Positions 43,420-55,924 of a stretch of DNA of 64,000 nt are shown here, one piece after another. The notes beneath the pieces were generated by a model. That model made no database searches, was not told the DNA's origin, and saw nothing but the letters and a program-made list of their open reading frames with translations. Source of the DNA: Pomphorhynchus laevis. Its lineage: Eukaryota; Acanthocephala; Palaeacanthocephala; Echinorhynchida; Pomphorhynchidae. Every line of letters starts with the position of its first letter. Positions within the stretch are counted from its first letter, which is position 1. A program made the translations under genes and the position numbers. The DNA is taken from NCBI GenBank assembly GCA_012934845.2, contig WNNJ02003666.1, forward strand, positions 62,001 to 126,000, in the 5' to 3' direction.

Positions 43420-44480
43420 CCAACCTCCAACACGTCCACTCAAACTACCCCGTCGTTTCCGATGTCATTTTTCCACCCACTGATCTTGCCACCATATACA
43501 CTTTCCATCCCATATCATCTTCACTCCCCGACACCCCGTCCCGTCCCTCCTGTCTCGTTTCTCAATAACATACATCCATAAATCAAAATCACCTCCACCA
43601 ACCTTTCACTAATAACCTTTCTTCACATCGCTTGCCACCCTCTTTATTATCATTATCCTCTATGTCTCCCGCCGTCAAATATACTCCCTTCATATCCTAG
43701 ACTTCCAGCTCTCCTATCGTGATTTCATCCACTCACGTCACTCGCACTCCTCCACGAAAACGCTTTCCATATTTCGATCGTTGCGTCATCGTCACCAATA
43801 TCACTCCTTCCACCTCCTTATCTCCACAAGAAAGTCTCAACCGCGATGTTTCCGCCTTCATATGCATCACATCGTCACTTGTTCCTGCGGATAACCCATC
43901 CTGTTTTTGTGATATCTCTCCTGTCGCATTCATCCGCCTAAACAAATATATTCAATCTAATCGTTATTAGCCCATATCCTGAAAAATGTATTCAAGCATC
44001 GCTCTCACGCGTCCTCTGTCTTATCCCAACGATTTAAACTCATATCATCTTCAACCACTCGCATTTTCTGCAATTGTACCCCTTCCGAATTGCTCAACTC
44101 TCTTCTGCTCGTATCAAAAAACGCTGTCGCGAGGAAAACGGCGAAACATCCGAAACATAGACGGAAATTTTCAAGTTGTCCACACCCACCTCAAAATTCG
44201 ATGGCACTCCATATCCCCTCTGTCTTCTCTTTAAGACCCTATCACGACCGCGCACGGTTTACGCCTCTGCATCTTCAACACAAGATATATTCTCTATAAA
44301 TCCGATATCATCCTCGACTCTTCACAAAGCAATCTATCAATCTCTTCTGCCTCACCGAATCCTGGTACCCTGGTACTATGATTCCGACGACCTTTTCATT
44401 CGCCGCCTGATCTCTGCTGGTTGCTCACAGTCAAATCCGCCCACCCCCTCAGCTTATCCCCTTCTAAATTCTCTAATCAT
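43420..44480 (+). mobile_element. T-family fragment: ORF1 and start of ORF2
   Basis: Plus orientation. Starts AACCTCCAACACGTCCACTC, equivalent to about 26075 of T1, and runs through DRCVIVTNITPS and SLNRDVSAF (ORF1), HLKIRWHSIS (ORF1/ORF2 overlap) and the first ORF2 codons (DSDDLFIRRL). It breaks at CTAATCATAAGG where T1 continues with the endonuclease. It lacks the 3' end, unusual for a LINE copy. Several frameshifts are present. Confidence 0.75.
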
Positions 44481-45415
44481 AAGGTTGCCCTAAAAAAGAG
44501 TCCCATAAATGTATATTTTATTTGAAGAAAATTTTTTGCAGATCCGTATTATTTATTTATTATTCCCGTAATGGGTGACAGGTACGCTGTTTCAATTATC
44601 TTGTATCGCCTAAGCATCGTGAGGTCATTCGGCAAAGGTAAATACCTAGTGTTGAACGGAGCTTTGTTAACTATGCAGTACACAGTGGCCTATATTCTTT
44701 TGTGTGATCAGGTTGGCTATTCTTTTTAATAAATGAGACATTTTTCCAGATCCACTATAGTTGATAAATATTACCGGTATAAAGGATGCATCTTTTATGA
44801 TTCTTGCTCGTTTCAGGTATTTGCTTTTCTTCCTTGCTTCGTGGAATTCAATAACATAACAATGTTCATAACAATATTTAATAAAATAACAATATTCATT
44901 ACAATATTTCGTGGAATTCAATAATAATTTATTTTCTTTCAAGAATCACGAATTTTTGACAAGATTATTTATAAAAGACAAATAAATTCATTAATTATCC
45001 AAAACCGTGATCGCGCTTGTTTTTACAATGACTTTCAAGTTGAGGAGTGTTGGTCTTTCGATTGATAGTGGTCTATCAAATACGAAACATACCGATTACG
45101 TATTGCAAGAGAAACGAACTTGGCAATAATTGTGGATATTCTCGGCCGTTATCCATGAATGCACTAATTATTCGAGATCATCATTCGAGTACCTGGATGC
45201 TATCTGTTTAAGTACAAAATTAGCTGATGGACCAATTCCTCCAGTGGTAGAGAAAATCAACGGAAAAATTACCTTGTTCTACTTTAGCTATCCGATCCGC
45301 ATATTTCGCTATAATAACATATTTTTTTTAAAAGCAAATCATTTAATATAAATAATATAATTATTTCAATTATAATACTATTTCAAATTACAAACATAAT
45401 GTTTTCAAATTAATC
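44481..45415. other. Mixed AT-rich DNA with one possible LINE scrap
   Basis: A plus-strand reading LRSVGLSIDSGLSNTKHTDY at about 45025-45090 resembles the D-L-GV-S-D-L block after the RT palm. Direct repeats of ACAATATTTxxTGGAATTC lie near 44850-44920. Otherwise nothing is recognised. Confidence 0.35.
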
Positions 45416-45416
45416 G

Positions 45417-45769
45417 ACCTTTTTAACCAAGTCGGCTGTCTCGGTTTTATCGTCCTCTGCACTATCATCAGTTGTTGTATCCCCATTGCTCTCGTCGTTT
45501 GCTACCGAAGTTTCATCATCGGATTCTTATTCGTCTGCTTTCTTTTTTTCATCCGCTTCCACATCCACATTTTCGTCTGTGTCATTTTTTATTGCCTCTG
45601 ATGATTGTTCTTGCACGTCACTGACAACTGAGGCAATTTCATCAATTCCATCGGTGATAACATTCTCGTCTTTGTCTCTTTCCTCTGCCATCCAGCTGTC
45701 GTTTCTCCTGACAACGCAGCGATGCCATTCTTAGTCGATTTCATCAAGAAAGGATCTTCGCTCCATCCA
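45417..45769 (-). pseudogene. Acidic Asp/Glu-rich coding relic
   Basis: One minus-strand frame reads MKTSWMERRSFLDEID, stop, EWHRCVVRRNDSWMAEERD, then about 60 acidic residues (NDTDENVDVEADEKKKADE), stop, ESDDETSVANDESNGD and ends LVKKVD-TAA at 45417. Both internal stops are TAA followed by GAA. The reading is coherent across both stops. It could be the tail of a host gene or part of the neighbouring LINE relic; I do not recognise the protein. Confidence 0.4.
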
Positions 45770-45781
45770 TGACGTCTTCAT

Positions 45782-46740
45782 CTAATCGGCCCTGGTCATC
45801 ATCGTACAACATTCCTTATTCGATGTATCGTGAACTTCCCCTTCTGTCTGGGCAGCGGACGCGGCAATGATCGGCTCTATCATACAGGCTGCATTGTTCA
45901 TTTGAACAGCAGCGCTTAGACGCTGTATGAGGAATGAACCTGCGCGCTGGTCTGCAGTGACCCGACCTAGCCTCTTCCCCAAATTCTGGAAGAACTTGGT
46001 GACCGAAAGACCAAATGCTCCAAGTGTCTCGATAGCTAACGGCACAAATGAGTATTGAGTATGGCCAATACAATCGTACTTGTGCGTTTTCAATTACTCT
46101 GCATCTGTTGAGACACATCCTGTGTCATCGATTGCACGAATAATGCGACTCTTTGCCAGTGTGTTTGGACATGTAAAGTCCTATAACAAGAGCTTTCCGC
46201 TCTCCCATAGTATTAGAGATCCACCACCGGGTCGTTTGCCGTCAATGCGGCAAAGACCATTTGGATCCAGGAGACGTCGTCGGCTGTAAGTGCCATCTTG
46301 ATTAGGTTATTAACCTCAGCATGGCGGATGTAACGACTGCGTGTTTTAAGGCAATCCAATCCATGTCTTCCAAAGCCGTCGATTCGTGATCCACAACCGC
46401 ATACCTGAATTGTACAGATCGGTAGGCCCAAATGCAAAGCGACAGCAATTGTCACGCTATTGTCGTCCAGTCGAGTCCTAAATGCGGTTATCGGTATTGC
46501 ATGCGAAATGCTCCTAAAAATGGAGACAAAACTGCTTTCAGTCTTGCCATGCTAACCTCCTCCGTTGCGCTCCGAACCAGGCTTCGTGACGTATATTTAG
46601 CAATGGTTGAGTCCACTGTCTCTGTAGGTGTGTTTCCAGTCGAATATCAGCCCCGCAAATGCTTTGCCAGTCCAGCATTCCCAGTACATAAGCCGCATCG
46701 TCATCTGCTATAAAACCAGGCCGGACGTTTTGAAGGATTG
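45782..46740 (-). pseudogene. Relic 2 of the 967-codon LINE family (C-terminal half)
   Basis: Minus strand in order: ALHLGLPIC, VCGCGSRIDGFGRHGLDC (Cys-His knuckle), RSRYIRHAEVNNLIKMAL, LCRIDGKRP, then FVPLAIETLGAF, FFQNLGKRLG, DQRAGSFLIQRLSAAVQM. This is the region after the RT in a related subfamily. Stops are scattered. The match to the main copy is by motif order and not by close sequence, so it is an old or different subfamily. Confidence 0.65.
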
Positions 46741-46809
46741 AACGTTTTTTAACGAAAGAAATTTATTAGTACAAAAAAAACATTAAGAAGTTAGTCTTAA
46801 GTTGTTGCG

Positions 46810-49800
46810 TCCGTTATTCCATTCTTTCAGAAATATCAACGAAATTAGATCTGGCAGATCGAAGAATCATGAAAGCTAATCGTGCCATTAAAATTCCGAA
46901 ACTTGATCTTAGGTCTTCAACGCAAGTATTGTAGTGTCATTGAGCTTTCAATAAGTGTAATGTCGCTACTCGCTTAAAAATTAATTGTGTTTCGTTACTT
47001 ATTGTACTATTATATGTTACAATCAATGGATAAAAATTGGCATATGCGACCTTTGATATACGTTCACCATATTTTGCTGTTTTACGACTTGAGTGGTAAC
47101 TAAAGTGCGACTGAGATCTCCAGAACAATACGACTGAGCAAAATTGCTGAACGTACATATGTCTACAAGAGACTGCTCCATCGAATCACCAAACAATCAC
47201 CAACATTCAATATCTAATCGCGCGTTCCTATCTCTTGTCTTAGTCATCCTTTTCAAATTTAATGTCATTGGGGATAGCACACAATACGGGCTCAATTGTT
47301 ACCTCCTACAGTTTTTTAGCCACAAAGTCTCCAACCAAATTATGCCTTATTGTAAACAATCTATCTGGCTGACATGATAGACAATGTCTCAGATCGAACT
47401 TCTAACCACATGTGCACTTAAATGGCGGATTTGGGGGATCTCAACCATATCTAACAGCAAGTTCGTCTTAGAACGTTCGCAATCCAAGACTTCGTTTTAT
47501 CATAGATAGGTTTAGCTGACAATCAATTCAAAGTTTTCGCTAAGGTTAGATAACTTAGCGAAGATGATACTGTCGAAATTTGTAGATCTTTAATTTTTAG
47601 TTTGCTATTATCTTCTTTTCTTTTTTATAGATGCAGCAATGTTGATTTAAAAATTTTCAGATCATCGAGACCCCTGCTGTAATAGAGGATTGTACATTTC
47701 TCTGGAGTCAGAAAAGTTACCATCTGGTTCGACCACAGGGTCTCGGATTCCTAGTCCTCCTTGACTTTTAGGTAAGGTAAGTAGTTGCATTTGAAGGTCT
47801 GATATTTCTGCTCCTGTTATAGCCGGAATAAGCTGTTTCCAAATTATTCTCAAAAGTTCTATTTAAGTTCTATATTCCTGATATAGCCGGAAAAAGCTGT
47901 TTCCAAATTATTTTCGGAATTTCTATATAATTGTATTTAGTGCTTTTAATTGTTCTTTGTATATATTACCATTTTAATTGGAGTGATTGCGTTAAAGCTA
48001 CATAAGCTCCGTAAGGGTCTATTTTAACCGTTGTTTAGTAATAAATGAGAAAAGCATATTTATGGGCCTCATCGTTCAATAATTTCCACACCTTTTAAGG
48101 TTTTCTATCGTGCTTACACAATTTGCATCGACTGCACACCATCTGTGTGTTAAAAAGGATTTATTTTTACGTGATACTTACATGATCACATAAATAAAAA
48201 CAACAATCTAAGTCATGTGTCGAGAAGGTGGGAACGGAGCAGGTATTTGAATGTGATAAAGGAGGTAGCCCAGCGGACGTCGAAAGGGAACTAATTCCAG
48301 GCGAGGGGCGGTAACGAGGAAGGATCTGAGACCGTACTTGTTGGAGTAATTGGGAACGTGGAGTAAGATGGTATGACAGGAACGCAGTGATAGAGAGGTG
48401 GGACGAGTGTCTCGTCTAAGAAATGGAGGTTGATGAAGGATGGGGAGCCGACAGCGATGAGACGAAAAGTGACGAGAAGAAGGCGGAGTTAGATGCGGAT
48501 GTGGATGGTGGGCCAGGTGAATTAGATTGACTATGGGGATGATTGATGAGGCAAAAGATATAGGGGGAGGAGATATGTTAGGTTGACGGGGATAATTGAT
48601 AAGAGAGACATTTGTAGATATAATAAAGACAGTTGGAGGTAGAAATGCCGATATCGTGTATGTGATTATCGGGTGCATGAGCATAGATGAGTATGTCATC
48701 GGCGTATTGCATGATGTTAAAGGAGTAGGGTTTAGTAAACGGATATAGATCGCCAAGCAGAAGAGAGAAAAGCAGGGGACATAGGACTGAACCTTGTGGG
48801 ACTCCGCAGAAAATAGGGATGGGAGGATGCTGAATTAGAACATACACGAAAGTAACTGTCGGATAGATATGAGGCAAACCATACTACGGAGGAGGAAGAA
48901 AAGCCGTAATAATAACGAAGGCGAGAAAGAAGGGTGGAGTGGTCGACGATGTCGAAGGCGGAGGAGAGGTCGAGGGAGATGAGAACACTATACAGAGCCT
49001 TGTCACGATAAATGAGTAAGTTGTTGTAAATTTTTATGCAGGCGATTTCTGTGGAATGATTAGGCGCAAAGCGGATTGGAAAGGAGGGACAGATTAAATG
49101 AAAAGAGATAAACGTTGATCTATATTAAGTTAAGGCGTTCTAAAATGTTGCAAGACGAAAATGAGCGAGCAAGGATTGAGAATAGCGTTGCCATTGACGT
49201 TCATACGGATTCCATTATTTGTAATGCTAATTTTCTATTATTACAATTGATTTCGTTCAAAGCGTCTATCTGTAAAATCGCTGACTTGGTATACTCTTGG
49301 AATAATTCCGATATTGAATGTACTGCAGCTTTGACAGTACACCGCTGACCGGTGCATAATTGTTCAATGCCTATAACTGATTGCATGTCTTCGCTTATTC
49401 GACTGCATAGTAACTTACCAATTATTCTTGTCACGTCGTTTTTTCCAATTGGGCCTACACCCGGATTTTTATCAAGAATAAAACGGCACGCTGGATTGCG
49501 GTAAACGAATCAGATGCCAGTGGTTTTGTAGTAATGAGTTTTGCAACATTGGTTAAATTTTCGGCTAATTTTGTTTAACTTTGACCTAATGTTCCTAGAA
49601 GTATCAACATTAGTGCACATCTATTCCAGATTTACACGTGATCCGTGAGTACGTTGATTGTCAGAAACAATTTTATTTGATGAAATTGATTGAAATCGAA
49701 TTGGATGATGATTAATCCGTCCGGAGACTGATTCTTCAAGCGAATATTCAGCACATATATTCCTATGGTTAAGATACAGTTCTTCAAGTTTTTCTTAAAC

Positions 49801-49900
49801 GATCTTTCCTCTATATTGTATTCTAGATAAAGTATCTTCGACTCTGATTCTGGATTTGACAGCAGTTGCATAGCAGATCCGATTTTTCCTAAGTGTATTA
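46810..49900 (-). pseudogene. Relic 1 of the 967-codon LINE family, split by a T insertion
   Basis: From right to left: RT N-part (NLTNVAKLITTKPLAS, FILDKNPGVGPIGKNDVTR, EQLCTGQRCTVKAAVHS, LQIDALNEINCNNRKLAL at 49640-49200), then the T copy, then the post-palm block (IDPYGAYVALTQSLQLKW, LLTLPKSQGGLGIRDP, 47990-47700), nuclease-like block (RDRNARLDIEC, LVDICTF, 47250-47130) and C-terminus (HSSRKTAKYGERISK, 47080; LIFKRVATLHLL, 46990). The segment with motif C is missing at the T junction. Stops and frame changes are frequent. Confidence 0.7.
48150..49155 (-). mobile_element. T-family copy with internal deletions
   Basis: Contains MQYADD (about 48690), GVPQGSVLCPLLFS (about 48800), SLRSCHTILLHVPNYS and the 3' end. 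Compared with T1 it lacks about 290 bases between SSIIPIV and the region before RDTRP, and it lacks the 3' hairpin (ACGTGATACTTACATGATCAC replaces it). It begins in the RT next to relic 1. Confidence 0.8.
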
Positions 49901-50129
49901 ATTTACATAATCTTCTAATCCATTTTTAGGCACAGCTAGATTTAGATGTATTTCGATGATTAAATTCGGAATGTAGGAAAAATCAAATTCAGTACTGAGT
50001 ATCGGCAAGAAATGCCTAAAGGATGCAACATGTCAGGTTTATCGTTAGCATTACCGACAATGTATTTTGGTTTTCATGGACAATATATATACGCCAGAGG
50101 ACATATATGAAATGAAGAAAGATTAGTTC

Positions 50130-50920
50130 ATACATTGTTGAAGGAGATGAGTTGAAAGGAGCTATTTAAAAGTGTAAAAGGAGGAATTAAAGCGATTGTC
50201 AAGGAAAGGTGGTTATATGCTAGTAGACCGTGTTTGCATGGTATGACAAGGGCATATCATGTAAACATGGTATGTCCTGAATATTTAGTAATGACTAAGA
50301 GAGTTAAGTGAGCGTCGGTGGCGTAATAAGATACGAGCGATTTTGTAAATTCAGAGTTGAAGAGGGCGTAGTAGGGATTTGGATAAATTGACTAGTAAAC
50401 TATGAAAATAGTCAAGTTGAGGGAAGAGAAGTGAGGAAATAAGTTGTCTGCAGATGTGAGGATTAACTATTCTACGGATACGTCGAAGGTCATAGAGAAG
50501 AATAGAGCCGGAAAAATCTTTTTTCGCGAACAAAGAGTTAAAGAGAAAGATTGTTATCAAAATAAACACCAAGAAAATTTAAATGGTCTACGACGGGAAG
50601 AGATTTACAAGAAATAAATGTAAGAAAGAAATATCACGTGGAGGGAGAGTCAGCCATAAGACGCTAGATTCTTCGTAGTTGATCATCTGATTGAATTAAG
50701 ATATTTGGAAACTGCGATTAAGCATTTTGTGGAGCACAAGGCAATATCACCGATACAAAGGGTTGAGTTATTCTCGACAATTCACAACAAGACGAGAGAA
50801 AATAATGGGCCAGGGACGGATCCTTGAGAAGCGCCGAGTGTAAGATGAGATGAACATGAAAAGCTTAAACTACAACGGACGAATAAGGTGCGCTTGGAGA
50901 GGTAGATATATATAACATTA
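50130..50920 (-). pseudogene. Diverged T-family RT relic
   Basis: Minus-strand reading ILLYDLRRIRRIVNPHICRQ and LISSLLFPQLDYFHSLLVN matches the LRQVRRLID and LISSLLFSRLDYCLSLFSN blocks of T2. Further 5', a GSVPGPLFS-like remnant is seen near 50800. Much older than the other T copies. Confidence 0.6.
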
Positions 50921-51525
50921 GAAATCAAAATTATCACAAAATACAGTAACCTAATTTATCTCAGTTAATTTATTAACCAGAAAGTTAACAAATTATCTTT
51001 ATCAGGGATCAATTTTTCAAAGAAAATATAAATTTTATATACATTTTATATAAATTAAATAAAATGTTTTCTCGATATTGTTGAATTTATAGTTTGATAA
51101 ACTTCTAAATATTGACCCCTTAAAGTCGAGAAATATTGTCCGATACCTGACAGCATAGCAGTTTCTTACAAGATACTTTATTAATCATTTAATAAAAATT
51201 CTTTTTTATTATAAAAATAGTTATTAAACAAATTTACTGAAAGCTACTGAAATTTAAATTTATTTAAGATTTTATTTACTAAATTTATTTTAAAACTTAT
51301 ATTTAATTGAAATTTTAATTTAATTAAAATGATAATTCTTATTTAGAAAACATTTTTTGGTTTTAAATGTTAAACGATTAATAAAACTTTCTTATTAATA
51401 AAACTTATAATTTTTTTAAATAATTAAATTTATTTGTATAAATAAAAATTCGGGGTTACCCGCAAATGAGTCCCAATATTATAAAAATGCCAGTATGTTG
51501 TTTGTTCGCGGCGATATATGCCGTT
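50921..51525. other. AT-rich DNA
   Basis: No gene or element recognised. Confidence 0.4.
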
Positions 51526-53045
51526 CTGCACCGGATTTCGACGCGTAGATCTCGGGGCTCGTAAACAGGCAGAGACGGCTCGGACAAGCTCGAAGCTTAT
51601 TTTCCTTTTATGTAGGACGAGGGCGTCTCCATAGGTGACATTGCGTAGGCTAGAATTGCCTACATATTTCGCTGCTACTGTCTTTAGAACTTTAATTGCC
51701 TCCTTTCCGATGCCACCAGAAGTTGAAAATAACAGAGGGATGAATTTTGCCGTTCGATTTTCTCCACTCTTTCATTGTATTTTGCACGTTTACGATTTTC
51801 ATTGAATTCAAAGGACGCATCGAGGCTTCTGCTGACAGTCGATTGTGCATGGATTGATAATACATTCACGTCGAAAAACGTTCGCTCAAATCGACTGCCT
51901 TCCAAGCCACTGCATACCACATCTAAACGTGCATTATTATCACTCGATGTCGTGAGAACCTCAAAGTCTGTATCATTTGGGACCATAGATAGCACTGGTT
52001 CCACTTCAACACCAGAACATATTTCTCAAAGCGCTTTTGCGATTATGTCACGGATAGCGTCATGGCGAATTATAGTTAGTCCGCCACGCTTACATGCCAA
52101 AGCGTGACTCGCACATAACCCATCTCTGAACTGGTTCGGAGTTAGCTGAAAACGGTGCTGGACAGGTGGCAATAAACTCAGCCATGCAGAAGCTCCGTCT
52201 CTTCATGCATGTGAAATCACTCGAGACACTACTTCATCACACTGCGCCAGTGTCTGCTGAAGTCGCACGGTGAATTCATTATGACGTTGTGTGTCCAACT
52301 GTTTCAAGGTGTTCGTCTGTAGATCGCGTAACTCGTTACCGGATTTTGAGCTCTTGAAGGTGTCACTAAGGACTACTGATGAGCTATCGACACTCGTTAT
52401 AGAAAACACCGGATCTACGATGCCAAGTCCTCCCAAACTTAAAGGCGATGTTAAGATACAGTTCCACGTCTCATTTAAATTTTGCTTTGATATTGTGGGT
52501 ATTAATCGATCTTTTAAAGCTCTTTGTAGGCTCTCCATATATGTATGCTCACATGGTACCGTTCTCATGTAATAAGTTTACTTGAATTGTACTGACTTCG
52601 TTAAGCCAGTATATGCCGCTTGAGGATCCAGTTCTGCAATGCACGTCAATTTGTCAATAACCTCTGACCATTTTGGCGATTCATTCCTTGTGGTTGATGA
52701 AACGTAAGGGTCGGTTCCAATGGGAACTCCCAACGACGGTATAAACTCCCATTTATACCGTCATTTGAACAAGTGATCTGTTATGACGGAAGTTCTGAGG
52801 GATTTAATGGCGTTGGTGAGAGTAGCTGTGTTTTTGTTACGTTCACGTGATAACCATACTCCGGGCCTATGTCATTTAGTATATTCCATACTGTACGTAA
52901 ATCTCGAATAGGCCAACGAAGTTTGCATCGTCCGCGAACCACCGCTGTTTGACGTGAGAAACGGCTTTCCGAATTTCCATAATAAGAGGCATCGATGCCA
53001 TAACAAAGCCGGCCATCGCGAAGGGATCGCCTTGTGTGAAACCTA
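51526..53045 (-). pseudogene. Relic 3 of the 967-codon LINE family
   Basis: Right to left on the minus strand: GFTQGDPFAMAGFVMASMPL (53040-52980), then RWFADDANFVG (FADD at 52927-52938), LGGLGIVDPVF (52430), a conserved EFTVRLQQTLAQCDEVV block, a knuckle remnant (52100), MEPVLSMVPNDTDFEV, NARLDVVC, FFDVNVLS (nuclease-like, 52000-51860), FIPLLFSTSGGIGKEA (51745-51700) and RKISFELVRAVSACLRAPR (about 51560). It keeps the canonical forms of two motifs that are altered in the 33.5-kb copy. Confidence 0.75.
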
Positions 53046-53051
53046 GTGCTA

Positions 53052-53079
53052 TAAATACTGTCGCCTCCGACAGTATTTA
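53052..53079. repeat. Perfect 12-bp hairpin
   Basis: Arms TAAATACTGTCG and its complement with loop CCTC, at the edge of relic 3. Confidence 0.7.
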
Positions 53080-53104
53080 CATATCAGTTTCTTTAATAAT
53101 ACAA

Positions 53105-53400
53105 TAATTTATTTAAGGTGGCAAATGCGTGCAAAATGCACGCTTACATGACCACTAACAAACAAAAAAAGAACATCAAAAGTCACAAATAATTAGTTAA
53201 TTGTTGAAATGAAATTGGATTTGGCGTTTGAAGCACGGCATAGATATTAATTTGCGGATATGAATAGGCAGTTGATTCCACGAGAGAGGAGCAGCCACAA
53301 CGAAGGAGCGGAAACCAAAAGAGGTAGAGTAGTTTGGGACATGTAAAAGAAGGTAATTACGGGAACGCAGAGATATGATACAAATATATTTAAAAGTCAT
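53105..53400 (-). mobile_element. T2-subfamily 3' end, truncated
   Basis: Encodes NYLLLHVPNYSTSFGFRS and WNQLPIHIRKLISM (close to the C-terminus of T2) followed by the 3' hairpin (53118-53155) with inner stem GCGTGC/GCACGC and an A/T loop. Confidence 0.8.
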
Positions 53401-54779
53401 TCCGACTTCAATTCGCTTAAAATTTTAAAAAATTAAATATTTAATTTTTTTTAAATTTAAATATTTAAATTTGTGCTTGTTTCTCCCAATTTTTTTTTGT
53501 CAGTTGAAAGAGTACTTACAATTCCGCTATTTTAGCACATTTTCATTTTGCTACGACAAAGTCAGTATAACGGAAAAGATCCATTCACTTTTTAAATGTT
53601 TTTAATCAGAAATAATAAATATATTTTCGAGCCAACAAATTTCTACGTGAGTCATTTGTGATAAATTTCCATCTTTTTGCATAACTTCTAAATTTGCGAA
53701 ATTTCAATATTTTTATATATTTTTAAGGAGTTCATTATATTTGTTACATCACGTTTACAATCATTGAAAAATCATTGTTTAAATGAACAAAATTGAAAAT
53801 TATTTCAATTTTTTTGCTGTTATAATCAAGAGAACTTTCATTGTATCTTTAATAAACTTATCCTGTCCGATTCTGGGCGGCTTAGCAGTTTTCACGACCT
53901 TTAAACTGACCAGGTGTCGCAAGTACAAATATTTAAAATCGATTTCGGTGTAACGTCTTATCGCGCTGTGTGCTATCTTCAACTTACTAGAAGTAAGTTC
54001 CTCCTTAAAAGCGAAAGGATTAGTAAGGATTAGCTTTAAAATTTATACTGTGTGATACTAATATTTACGAAACCTAGTGATAAAAGTCATATGAAGCCAT
54101 TTATTCAATGCTTCCTTTCGTGTTATTCAAAAATTGTAAAAACGTACTTCAAAGCTTTTAGATAGATGAATTGTTTTAACTTTAAAATAAAAAAGATAAC
54201 TATGTGAACCACTGGTGAGGATGTCGATTTGAGAGACAAACCAACAATGTAAAAGTACATTAAGACAAATACATGTTAGTTTACATGAAAGTACATTAAT
54301 ATAAATACATGTCAGTGCCCATAAAAGTACATTAACATCAATGTATATAAAGTGAGTTTAAAATTTTTCAAAAAATTGATATGGAGGTTTTGTTTGTAAA
54401 AAATAAAAGAGAAGTATCCTCTACCGATGGATTGTAATAATTACATAATCTAAATTACGCTTTTAAGATTATATATAACAATTCTACGATGTTTGAGCGA
54501 CATATTTGTAACTAGTAAAAAATTTAATTATTTTTTAAAGATTAACTTTTAAAATATTAATTCCTTAATATAATAATATACATTTCAGGATTACCCTCAA
54601 ATGGGTATATTAGGTCATTATCATATATCCAATGAATAAAATTTTCATTAAGCATACCTTCGCCATGTCCTTTGGCAGTGAAAACATGCCGAATAATTAT
54701 ATTATTTTATAATATAATTATTATATAATCAAATTATACATCTTCAACAAAAATTAATTCAATTTATTTTTAAAAAAAT
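53401..54779. other. AT-rich DNA with a short tandem array
   Basis: No gene recognised. At 54250-54350 the word AAAGTACATTAA...AAATACATGTTAGT recurs about 2.5 times with a period near 38-50. Confidence 0.45.
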
Positions 54780-54990
54780 TCCCCATCTTTCATCAACCTT
54801 CCTTTCTTAGACGACACTCGCCCCAGCCGCTCCCCTCGCTTGGAATAAGCTCCCTCTCGACGTTCGACGTTTTTTTTCACACTCAAATGCCGCCCCCCCG
54901 GACCCACCTCCTCAACACATTATTTTAATATTTTTCTTCGTGGTCATGTAAGCGTGTGCCAGCACGCAGTTGCCACGTAAACATAAATTT
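54780..54990 (+). mobile_element. T-family 3' end, plus orientation
   Basis: Has CATCAACCTTCCTTTCTTAG, TTGGAATAAGCTCCCTCTCG and the 3' hairpin (54940-54976) with a five-pair inner stem. A stretch before CCGCTCCCCTCGC is deleted relative to T1. Confidence 0.75.
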
Positions 54991-55924
54991 CTTTTTTAGT
55001 AAAAAAATTAAGAAAATTTTAGTATATATAATTTATATTTTTATCTTTATTTTTAAAACAGGCATACTATTTTATTTTTTACTAAAAATGCCAAAAAGTG
55101 TTTGTTTTTTACATTTTGCAAAATCAGGAATACCGTAAACGATTGTACGATAAACTTTTACTAATAGACACTAGTTTTCATTTTAGATTGACATCACAAT
55201 TTCATTGGAAAATTTTATCAATGGTAGTTTCATAATAAGTATATGCTTCAAGCGTAGTACTCTTTTTGAAGATAAACATATTTAATTTTCGTAGATTGTT
55301 CTTCGCCGAAACGCCTACTACTTCTAGGAAGGACTAGATTGTTATATCTGGTACTGATATCACATACTTTTATAACAATTATTTTAAATCACCGTCGGAT
55401 CAAATACTTTGGTAAAAGTAGTAGATAATAGGCAATGACTTGAATACTTACCTTCAATGATTTTTTAATCACTGCTTTCACTAAATCGTCCTTTATCATC
55501 GGCTTCACTAAAGAGTCTTAAATCAATGCCTTCATTTAAGCGTCGTATATCATCGCCTACTCTCACCTGCAGAGTCTTCCATAATCACTTACTATCTTGG
55601 ATGTGTAATACTAAATGTATCTTTGGAATATTCCCGATTAATGCATAATAATTACTAGAGATTTGATTGGTTATAAAATATTTTAAAGCATTTTTCGGAC
55701 TTCCAATACTTGGTATATTTTTTCGATATAATAGTTTAAACCTATGACATTAATTTAGAAACGAAATACTATCATAAAATATTGTGATTTAAATTTTATA
55801 TTTAAAATTTAAATTTTATTCGGAATAAATTTTTAAACTTTTTGATATAGCCGCGAACTTAAACTGTATTTGGACTATATTTGTCGTTACTTTGTAAAAG
55901 AATATAACATATTTAAAGTTGAAA
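54991..55924. other. Region upstream of Vps45
   Basis: AT-rich. At about 55455-55580 imperfect units of about 29 bases recur (ATCACTGCTTTCACTAAATC, ATCATCGGCTTCACTAAAGA, ATCAATGCCTTCATTTAAGC). The Vps45 promoter is presumably here, but no specific element can be supported. Confidence 0.4.

Noticed and set aside
55440-55460. Minus-strand splice-donor-like AAGGTAAGTATTC near 55445
   Set aside because: There is no coding frame next to it on that strand, and the motif alone is too common.
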